Origin: Pseudoalteromonas aurantia 208
Lineage (GTDB): Bacteria > Pseudomonadota > Gammaproteobacteria > Enterobacterales > Alteromonadaceae
NCBI RefSeq assembly: GCF_014858725.1
Contig: NZ_AQGV01000012.1
Span: 186,001-250,000 of the forward strand
DNA: 64,000 nt
Direction of reading: 5' to 3'
Notes under the pieces: generated by a model
The model's database searches: none
Told to the model about the DNA's origin: nothing
The model's input: the letters and a program-made list of their open reading frames with translations, nothing else
Position numbers and translations under genes: made by a program
Shown here: positions 58,401-64,000 of the stretch, piece after piece
Layout of the letters: each line of letters starts with the position of its first letter
How positions within the stretch are numbered: position 1 is the first letter of the stretch

Positions 58401-60690
58401 GACAGCGCAAGGGGTAAGCTACAATGCAGAAAAGCCTGCGTGCATTGCAAAACCTACCAGCATCGCAATAGGATATGGGCTAGATAACCTCGGAGAGGTT
58501 AAGTCAATTACATACCCTGACACAAGTGGCAATGTAACCTATGTAAAAGACAACGTAGGTAATATTACATCTTTAACTGCCGGTGGTGTTATCCATACAT
58601 ACACTTATAACAATCAAAACTTACTTAAATCTGAGACGCTTAATATCGACGGTTATTCAGCCGAATTAAGGTATAAATACGATGATTTTATGCACCTTAA
58701 TGCCACTGTGTATCCTGACGGTACAGAGGTTGTATATCAACCAAATAGTTTTGGTGAAGCAACAGAAGCACAAACTTATGAGTTAGTTGAAAGTACTTCA
58801 ACACCTTCGCTAGTAGTAAAACACAGCTTTGCCCGCACCGCATCCTATCATGCAAACGGTCATATAAAAGCATTTACTTACGGTAATGGTGTAAAACACA
58901 CCACAGAGCTTCATACATTAAGTAATTTGCCAAAACAAATTCAAGACCTAGATGGCACCACATCGATTGTAGATCTTACCTATACGTTTGATAGTAACGC
59001 CAATGTGAGTAATATAACCGATGCATTGAGTAGTGGCAGTTATAACCTAACCAACATGACATATGATGGTTTAGATCGCCTAACTTCCATAAACGCAGGC
59101 ACAAATGTTGGAGGTGCAAAGGCAGGCAGCACGACCATTAAATACGATGGCCTTGGTAACATTGAACAGTATACCGTCTCAACGGGGCGCGATTTAACCT
59201 ACACCTATGAAAATAACCGCCTTAAGTCTGTCTCGGGTTATGGTAATAAATACAGTAACTTCCAATACGATACACGGGGTAATGTCAAACATAATGGTGA
59301 AAGGTCATTTGTATATAATAGAGCAAATCAATTAGCCAGCTCAGGAACAAACACGTACGTATATGACGGCTTTAATCGACGAGTAAAACAGCAAGATGCC
59401 AATGGCGTGAGTTATAGTATGTATAGCCAAGATGGCACATTACTTTATCGAGAAAAGGGGGCGTTATCGGGCGCTGGTACAAACTATATTTATTTAGGCC
59501 AAAAGCTCATTGCTAAATATGGTGATGTAACACCACAAACGGTTGCACAAAGCCGCCAGCATTACCGAGCATTTGGTGAAACGATAGAAACACCAAAAGA
59601 TGATGTGGGTTATACAGGCCATAAGTTTGACACAGATTTAGGCCTAAGCTATATGCAGGCACGATACTATGATCCAGTTATCGGGCGTTTTTATTCGAAT
59701 GATCCGGTTGGATATACTTCAGAAAACCCTGTTATGTCGTTTAACCGCTACTTGTATGTTAATAATAACCCATACAAGTATACCGATCCGAATGGTGAAT
59801 TTTTTGATGCCGTATTTGATATAGGGTTCATCGGGTATGACTTGTACGACATGGCTGTTAATGGTGTTAATGCGACTAATTCGGCGTCTTTAGGTGCCAA
59901 CGTTGCTGGGTTATTTATTCCCGGTGCTACGGGCCTTGGGTTAGGTGTAAGGGCTGCCGATAAAGGTACTGATCTCGCACAAGCAGCACGAAGAACATGT
60001 TGTTTTGTTGCCGGAACTCAAGTCTTAACCGAAGATGGCTATAAGAACATTGAGAATGTTAAGTTAGATGAAAAACTGTGGGCAAAGAATACCGATACCG
60101 GTGAGCAAGACTGGAAACCAGTAACAAAAATATTTGTTGAACCTGACCGTGGTATTTACGAAGTTAAATTGATTGGTGAAGATGGATTCGAACAGAAGAT
60201 TCAAGCGACGGATGATCACCCATTCTTTGTGATTGACAAAGGTTGGAAGCAAACGATTGAGTTAGAAGTCGGTGATAAGATTGAAACTGATGGTCATGGT
60301 TTTATGCGGGTTGCAAGTGTTATTGATGAGAAACGCTTAGACTTAACTTATAACTTTACTGTAGCTGACTTTCATACTTATTATGTTACCAAGAAGAATG
60401 TTTTAGTTCATAATTGTAATTTAGGTACTAAGTCAGTTTTGACAAACAAACAAGCAAAGAAAAGTGCTGAAGGGTTTGGGTTCAAAGACGTAACAGGGAA
60501 TGTTCCTAAGGCTGTAGAAAAGCAAGTTGGTAGGAATCCTGTATATTATGACAAAAAGTCCAAGTCATACTTTTCGCCTGACAAAGCTGGGCATAGGGCT
60601 GATAATGCGTGGAAACGGTTCAATTCATCAGGAAAAAGAGAAACTGGAATCTTTAATAAAAAAGGTAAATTTGAAAAGGTAAGTGAATAG
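55483..60690 (+). CDS. Sec-exported YD/RHS-repeat protein with Hint domain and C-terminal toxin
   Basis: 1735 residues from the ATG at 55483. An earlier in-frame ATG at 55420 has a good AGGAG but gives a long N-terminus ahead of the signal peptide (RNIALLCIFYIWLVAFTGF, cleavage near VHA-L). The body holds YD-type repeats and ends in the RHS-core signature DVGYTGHKFDTDLGLSYMQA, RYYDPVIGRFYSNDP and NNPYKYTDPNGE. Next comes a Hint domain (59998-60418): CCFVAGTQVLTEDGYKNI to VLVHNC, with nucleophile Cys and Asn-Cys cleavage site. The last ~90 residues (SVLTNKQAKKSAEGFGF, YYDKKSKSYFSPDKAGH, NAWKRFNSSG) resemble the Ntox21 class, thought to be a nuclease. No T6SS genes (VgrG, PAAR) are near, and the signal peptide argues against T6SS export. 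Confidence 0.88.
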   Translation: MGFMKRNIALLCIFYIWLVAFTGFNPVHALTASEYKGATENYSKVKGYQSEGENINFLSGRLSYEVTDAVIPGSNGMDIVISRSLNTSEHVWGFNGQIGSMSNWRLEVPRIIIPTVPLGITRGWYSIWPRYDETEYDKYIEKTPTTRTGICNDPYPGDGRASYLNSGGIKIAKKYWSGMKLKIPGHPEQQLFKNTDSARYPSVKWVTTSDWVATCTSDGNGFIVKSPQGITYTIDIVQSMYSLTGMAYQFNHTGNNTLFASKVSNVHGSEVTYEYETHGGLFMPKNPDGFVKSHFELPWIEQRLVSIKRDFDVNITIDYDTSLVALPGSCLPDGNCEEIIVTPAALNERIKTISIEDGSTLFYGYTKNDKDNRHYLTSFSKGDEKWLYGYSEDKKSYRDEALYEPDYYGPRLLTKVTLPGGGTIDYAYKAFSKLRNDPYQENIKLHTKTINDGAADIDTWTFNYEDTQHDSKDAIKVTTTRNLDTTVKIFSDDKSFQHGRLLKESTTSYDTSDTVSETKSITYTYALIADIGTFTFLDFPEDLPKSLTSKVKLTKRVVRQDANDYTTKYLTHDNYGRPTKIQETFNSKSKFTKRAYLNQTGSKWLLGLPTTVKVADEDVDTSYKTVSETVYHDATSAEGAYAELGLPYEQKQFGRWVKRFIKYDSKGNLEREEYNVARTQGEGNRFTEYSRYKHGIARTVTVPARDGTGNISMSRIVNDNGWITQETDLNGVVTKYSYHTSGNIKGVNYTKDSTTGNDWFDKRYTWDYTTTGSPTRTIQYCNLDNCEKIAGYTVTETYDGLMRLKTVEKTDGVDTRYKSFTYDKNNQQTLETFWSGSSGNLNGIGTTYDGLGRVYKVATSGLGEVAYDYLANNKVTVTDAKSYSTTKTYQAFGMPEYKSVVEIASPENITTTIDIDVFGTMRSIVQSGLNKDNKAVSSTQSLYYDTYNQLCLTVREDVGATAFSKNALGETNWTAQGVSYNAEKPACIAKPTSIAIGYGLDNLGEVKSITYPDTSGNVTYVKDNVGNITSLTAGGVIHTYTYNNQNLLKSETLNIDGYSAELRYKYDDFMHLNATVYPDGTEVVYQPNSFGEATEAQTYELVESTSTPSLVVKHSFARTASYHANGHIKAFTYGNGVKHTTELHTLSNLPKQIQDLDGTTSIVDLTYTFDSNANVSNITDALSSGSYNLTNMTYDGLDRLTSINAGTNVGGAKAGSTTIKYDGLGNIEQYTVSTGRDLTYTYENNRLKSVSGYGNKYSNFQYDTRGNVKHNGERSFVYNRANQLASSGTNTYVYDGFNRRVKQQDANGVSYSMYSQDGTLLYREKGALSGAGTNYIYLGQKLIAKYGDVTPQTVAQSRQHYRAFGETIETPKDDVGYTGHKFDTDLGLSYMQARYYDPVIGRFYSNDPVGYTSENPVMSFNRYLYVNNNPYKYTDPNGEFFDAVFDIGFIGYDLYDMAVNGVNATNSASLGANVAGLFIPGATGLGLGVRAADKGTDLAQAARRTCCFVAGTQVLTEDGYKNIENVKLDEKLWAKNTDTGEQDWKPVTKIFVEPDRGIYEVKLIGEDGFEQKIQATDDHPFFVIDKGWKQTIELEVGDKIETDGHGFMRVASVIDEKRLDLTYNFTVADFHTYYVTKKNVLVHNCNLGTKSVLTNKQAKKSAEGFGFKDVTGNVPKAVEKQVGRNPVYYDKKSKSYFSPDKAGHRADNAWKRFNSSGKRETGIFNKKGKFEKVSE

Positions 60691-61222
60691 AGTGGAGTAT
60701 TTCAAAAGAATTCGGGAAAAGTATGACTTTGGTGTTTTGTTCGAAGTAGGTCCATACAATAGGTTCAAGTGTGGAAAGCGAGTAGAATTAACGGGAGAAA
60801 AAGTATCCCCCCACACTCTCATAGATAAGCAAAATTTGATGGAGAAGGTTTCAAGCCAAGTTAATAATCTGATTGAAAAAGAGTTTCATAATTCAGAGTA
60901 CATGGTGCTCTTAAAATTTGAAGAACTAGCTGAAGAAATGAGTTATACACTAGAGAGTGTTATGTTGAATCTTGGTGTTGTTGAGTATCATGTAATTGAA
61001 ACTGCATCATACGAAGATATCGATAATGAACTTTTCAGTTTTCTTTTTCTTATTGATGTAACAAACTGTGAGTTTCAGAAGATTATTAGGGCTTTTCTTG
61101 CTCGCCATATCGATTTAGAGCCTTATGTTATGGCTGAGTTATTTATTGTATCGAAAGATCTAAGTAAATATGCAAACTTATATGATGATAGAGGAATGGA
61201 CTTTATTGAGTTGGAAAAATAA
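60683..61222 (+). CDS. Probable immunity protein for the RHS toxin
   Basis: 179 residues from the GTG at 60683, which overlaps the toxin stop by 8 bp; a GTG at 60692 is a second possibility. Position and overlap are those of an immunity gene. The sequence is acidic and soluble (EFHNSEYMVLLKFEELAEEM, DIDNELFSFLFLIDVTN), suited to bind a basic toxin. I do not recognise an immunity family. The region is more A/T-rich than the RHS core, as toxin-immunity tails often are. Confidence 0.72.
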   Translation: MNRVEYFKRIREKYDFGVLFEVGPYNRFKCGKRVELTGEKVSPHTLIDKQNLMEKVSSQVNNLIEKEFHNSEYMVLLKFEELAEEMSYTLESVMLNLGVVEYHVIETASYEDIDNELFSFLFLIDVTNCEFQKIIRAFLARHIDLEPYVMAELFIVSKDLSKYANLYDDRGMDFIELEK

Positions 61223-61283
61223 TGTGGGGCAGGTACACGAAATTTAACAAGACACCCAACGTAAATTGATTGTTTTTCATTCA

Positions 61284-61320
61284 TTGCCTATCTTTTAGGT
61301 TCAGATTAAAAGATAGGCAA
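61284..61320. repeat. Perfect 14-bp inverted repeat ahead of the RAYT pseudogene
   Basis: TTGCCTATCTTTTA (61284-61297) and its exact complement (61307-61320) around a 9-nt loop, between the immunity gene stop (61222) and the transposase start (61328). There is no U-tract. It may be a REP-like target of the adjacent transposase or a terminator for the toxin operon. Confidence 0.55.
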
Positions 61321-61327
61321 CTCCTCG

Positions 61328-62374
61328 ATGGCCACAGCACGCAAAAGATAAGTGAGTTTAACGGATACCAAATACTACCATTGTATTTCACGGTGTGTGC
61401 GTCGTGCCTATTTGTGTGGTGAAGATAAGGTAACAGGCCAATCGTATGAACATAGAAGAGGGTGGATAGAAGATAAACTACTTGCGCTTTCCAAAGTGTT
61501 TTGTATTGATGTGTGTGCTTATGCAGTAATGAGTAATCATACGCATATTGTGCTGTATGTGGATGATGTAAAAGTGAAAAGGTTAAGTGATAAAGCCACT
61601 GTTATCAGGTGGCATAAGCTGTTTAAGGGGACTTTATTAACACATAAATATATGAGTGGTGAAAAGCTCAGTAGCGCCCAACAATCCTTTTTAAATGAAG
61701 AACTGACAGAGTTTCGAACACGTTTATCGAGTATCAGCTGGTTTATGCGGGTACTGAATGAAAGCATTGCCCGAAAAGCGAATAAAGAAGACAAGTGCAC
61801 AGGCCGGTTTTATTCGCAGCCACCCATGGCGCTCACCCTACGGGCTGCCTAAAGGCATTCAAATTAATTCCTTATTAATTTGTGGGACGGGTGCTTTAAA
61901 TCTCAAGCCTTACTGGATGAAGCTGCACTGGCGGCCTGTATGGCCTATGTTGATTTAAACCCGATAAGAGCGAAAATGGCTGACACGCCAGAAACGTCAG
62001 ACTACACCAGTGTTAAAACGCGGTGTGAACATGCCAAAGAAGGCAAACAACCCAAACAATTGGCGCGTTTTGCAGGCAGCCCTAGAAAACACATGCCCAA
62101 AGGTATGCCGTTTGAATTAAAGTCGTACTTAGAACTGGTAGAATTAACAGGTCGATGTATGCGAGCAGACAAACGAGGCGCTCTCAACCCCATTAACTCC
62201 CCTATTTTAGACAGGCTTAACATAGCCCCTGAAAACTGGCAAAAACTCACCACGCAATTTACCAAAGTATTTCATGGCGCAGTAGGGCGACCACAAAAGC
62301 TTGATAATTATTGTGCGAGTTTAGAAATTAAACGGCGGGCTAACTACAAACAGTGTGAAAGGTTGTTGGCTTAA
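61328..62374 (+). pseudogene. REP-associated tyrosine transposase (RAYT), disrupted
   Basis: An IS200-like Y1 transposase: CISRCVRRAYLCGEDK, the HUH-type MSNHTHIVL, WFMRVLNESIARKANKEDKC and, after the break, SQALLDEAALAACMAYVDL with the conserved tyrosine in AYVDLNPIRAKM. Two lesions are visible. The ATG at 61328 reads MATARKR then TAA at 61349, where relatives continue with Gln. A 72-nt insertion (61811-61882) with two in-frame stops separates the HUH part from the tyrosine. The two halves are in the same frame. A GTG at 61352 could restart the first part, but the product would still be truncated. Probably inactive. Confidence 0.85.
61811..61882. mobile_element. 72-nt hairpin insertion inside the RAYT gene
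   Basis: 72 nt that interrupt an otherwise continuous protein between GRF and WDGCFKSQ. It carries two inverted repeats: GCAGCC (61816-61821) with GGCTGC near 61843-61848, and CAAATTAA (61860-61867) with TTAATTTG (61875-61882). This resembles a small REP/MITE-type element. No clear target duplication was found. Confidence 0.6.
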
Positions 62375-62802
62375 CGTTTGCTCTATTAAGATAACCCTCT
62401 AACATGCTCTAATCAAAGACTACAGCATTAAGGTAATAGATGAGTCATGCACTATGAGGGCTGATTGATACTATTTTGCATGATTTGAAATATACAGCTT
62501 ACATTTCAAGTTTCAATTTATGAAATCGGCGATATCCTTGTGATATTCTTCGGAAGCTGGCTTAATTTTTGAATGGGTGTAATTCGTAGATTGCCCGTAG
62601 ATTTTCGTAGGTTTTTCCTATAGTACTTTTTAATGGCTTTTGCTGTGAATAAAGTGGTGAATGTGAGGGCGCTGATGAATGGCAACAGGCGCTATAGTGC
62701 ATGTGACTTTTACGATGTTTATATTCCGCATTAAGTCAGCTTTTGCTACCGTGATATTATGATAAAGTGCGCTCGCTACGTTCCTTTAGGGGTTTATAAA
62801 AA
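62375..62802. other. Non-coding region with a triple CGTAG direct repeat
   Basis: 428 bp without a supported gene, between the RAYT remnant and the lipoprotein. It contains CGTAGATT (62585-62592), CGTAGATT (62596-62603) and CGTAGGTT (62606-62613), spaced 11 and 10 bp, that is on one face of the helix. This could be an operator about 190 bp upstream of the lipoprotein. The rest shows nothing clear. Confidence 0.4.
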
Positions 62803-63282
62803 ATGAAAAATATACTGATTGTACTGTGTGTAGTGTTGAGTGGCTGTAATATGACACAAAACCACAAGTTATCTACAACTTTACCGAGCACCAGCTATAC
62901 GGGTAAGGGCACACAAAGTGGGCCTATGCTTATTGGCGCGATGGGCCCAGTAGGCATGGCCGTGGGCATAGCGATTGATGCGGGCATTGCGAAAGAGATT
63001 AGTAAACAGATAAACATACATCAGCAAGATTGGACAGAAAAACTCACATTGGCCTTAAATACGTATTTTGTGAGCCAATCTATTTACACCATCGATAAGA
63101 TTGATATGTTTGCTGAGCGCAAAAATAATGATTTGGCGTATGCTCAAGTGCTTGTATCTGCTAAAGAGAAAAACTGGTGTATTCAAACCATGGCGGTAGA
63201 GCTGGATAAGTTGAAATCGAGCGATATTTTTTGGTCTCAACTCCTCTTAGGGGTCGAGTCACAATCATTGTGTGACGCTTAA
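62803..63282 (+). CDS. Hypothetical lipoprotein
   Basis: 159 residues. A lipoprotein signal with lipobox LSGC (Cys15), then a Gly-rich segment (LIGAMGPVGMAVGIAIDAG) that may associate with membrane, and a mixed alpha/beta C-terminal half with two further Cys (NWCIQTM, SLCDA). Unknown family. It is convergent with the next small secreted protein. Confidence 0.7.
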   Translation: MKNILIVLCVVLSGCNMTQNHKLSTTLPSTSYTGKGTQSGPMLIGAMGPVGMAVGIAIDAGIAKEISKQINIHQQDWTEKLTLALNTYFVSQSIYTIDKIDMFAERKNNDLAYAQVLVSAKEKNWCIQTMAVELDKLKSSDIFWSQLLLGVESQSLCDA

Positions 63283-63348
63283 ATAAAGTGAATATATTCG
63301 GCTGAATACTGAAGGTGAGATACACAATGATAGATGAACAGTAATATG

Positions 63349-63383
63349 ATGAATGCCATGTTATGTGGGAGCATGGCATTCAT
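63349..63383. terminator. Perfect 12-bp hairpin between convergent genes
   Basis: ATGAATGCCATG (63349-63360) and its exact complement (63372-63383) around an 11-nt loop, followed on the plus strand by a T-rich stretch (ACTTTATTCT). It fits termination of the lipoprotein gene and perhaps of the opposing gene. Confidence 0.6.
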
Positions 63384-63404
63384 ACTTTATTCTATAGGGT
63401 TAAT

Positions 63405-63755
63405 CTACCAAGGCATTTTACCCATTTTAATGCCCCTTAAATCTTGAGCATTACCCCAATGGTTACATGTGGAAGATACAACTAAGTCAACGGAGCTTTG
63501 GGCCGATGCGTACGCTGTTAAGGCAATACTCACGAGCTCCTTATAGCTGGGATCAGTACTACTCACCGAGAAACGTTTGGTAGTAGCACAGCTACTCATT
63601 GCTGTTTTGTCACCATCAATATCAACAAATAGAATACTTTTTCCACCACTACTATAGATGCCTGCACCTATAATGGTACGACTTCGAAAGTAGTCATTGG
63701 CGAAAGCAGTATTACAAAGTAGCATTAGGGTGATAAGTGTTAGGTGTATTTTCAT
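63405..63755 (-). CDS. Small secreted protein, paralogue of the next gene
   Basis: 116 residues with a signal peptide (cleavage near AFA-N, about 19), then a compact domain with Cys in MSSCATTKRFSV and SSTCNHWGN that could form a disulfide, and the segment DPSYKELVSIALTAYASAQ. The pattern recalls small OB-fold secreted proteins such as subtilase-toxin-like B subunits, but this is from memory and uncertain. The partial gene upstream has a similar C-terminus. Confidence 0.65.
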   Translation of the reverse strand: MKIHLTLITLMLLCNTAFANDYFRSRTIIGAGIYSSGGKSILFVDIDGDKTAMSSCATTKRFSVSSTDPSYKELVSIALTAYASAQSSVDLVVSSTCNHWGNAQDLRGIKMGKMPW

Positions 63756-63811
63756 GTTTGATGGTTCCTGAAGTTAATGTTCATAATTTTGCAGTGTGTT
63801 TTTGAAATAAG

Positions 63812-64000
63812 TTATCTTATTCTCAAATGTGTTGCTTTAGAGAGATGGCCAAATTTACACTCTTGGTAAGTTTCGTTATGGACGAGTAACCCTTTATTCG
63901 GCATAAAAACGGCAAGTGCCATGGCGTACATGTCTTTCACATTTGGGTCGCCAAAAGTTACCGGTTTGACCACAGGTTTTATCCGTGATTGTAGTGTAAA
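63812..64000 (-). CDS. Partial small secreted protein, cut by the window end
   Basis: An open frame from the window edge (64000) to TAA at 63812-63814 gives 62 residues. The segment DPNVKDMYAMALAVFMPNK lines up with DPSYKELVSIALTAYASAQ in the neighbouring gene and is followed by a single Cys (YQECKFGHL). The N-terminus lies outside the window. Coding is supported mainly by this similarity and by the same strand and order. Confidence 0.6.
   Translation of the reverse strand, partial: FTLQSRIKPVVKPVTFGDPNVKDMYAMALAVFMPNKGLLVHNETYQECKFGHLSKATHLRIR

Noticed and set aside
59998..60418. Hint region as a splicing intein
   Set aside because: It lies between an RHS core and a toxin tip, where Hint domains serve for cleavage; no host protein is rejoined.
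61880..62374. Second half of the RAYT gene as a separate protein
   Set aside because: It starts with a TTG at the insertion edge and lacks the HUH motif; it is the remainder of the broken gene.

Overview
The window looks like chromosomal DNA from a marine gammaproteobacterium of the Pseudoalteromonas/Alteromonadales type. This is inferred from low-to-moderate G+C, the protein families (QueF, Syd, TamAB, BamD, a two-gene YD-repeat toxin locus) and gene order. The block rpsT-murJ-ribF-ileS-lspA-fkpB-ispH followed by minor type IV pilin genes is a layout I know from Pseudomonas and its relatives. No rRNA, tRNA, CRISPR array or prophage was seen.

Layout. 1-8.1 kb: end of tamA, tamB, a periplasmic solute-binding-like protein, a secreted cyclophilin, then queF, syd, a zinc-ribbon protein and a small hypothetical. 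8.2-9.7 kb: a GNAT acetyltransferase, then a non-coding stretch with a Fur-box-like site, a GacA/UvrY-box-like site and a roughly 465-nt RNA gene packed with GGA-loop hairpins that ends in an intrinsic terminator. I read this as a CsrB-type sponge for CsrA. 9.8-19.7 kb: a small kinase, a pyridoxamine-oxidase-like protein, a chemoreceptor, an iron-dependent alcohol dehydrogenase, the RNA helicase DeaD, glutaredoxin, a TonB-dependent receptor and a thioredoxin-like protein. 19.8-24.8 kb: an OlsF-like bifunctional acyltransferase behind a good Pho box, a 2-hydroxyacid dehydrogenase, SmrA, small membrane proteins and a CheY-like regulator.

24.8-41.5 kb: the conserved rpsT / murJ-ribF-ileS-lspA-fkpB-ispH block, a LytS/LytTR-type sensor-regulator pair, and the minor pilin operon pilV-pilW-pilX-pilY1-pilE. 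Two FimT/FimU-like pseudopilin genes face the operon from the other strand. Two LytTR-consensus half-sites sit just upstream of the pilV promoter, so the adjacent regulator probably controls the pilus genes. 41.6-51.6 kb: housekeeping genes glnB, bamD, rluD, pgeF, clpB (with a sigma-32 promoter), an Aer-like receptor, a medium-chain dehydrogenase and gshA.

51.6-64 kb is an accessory region. It has a Sec-exported 1.1-kaa protein made of about eleven Ig/FnIII-like modules, a 1.75-kaa YD/RHS protein with a Hint autoprocessing domain and a short C-terminal toxin resembling Ntox21, and an overlapping small gene that is the likely immunity protein. After these come a REP-associated transposase gene broken twice (an ochre codon and a 72-nt in-frame insertion with stops), a lipoprotein and two tandem related small secreted proteins, the last cut by the window end. 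The strongest leads are the CsrB-like RNA with possible Fur input, the Pho-box/OlsF pair, the LytTR-pilin circuit and the two-gene YD-repeat toxin locus.
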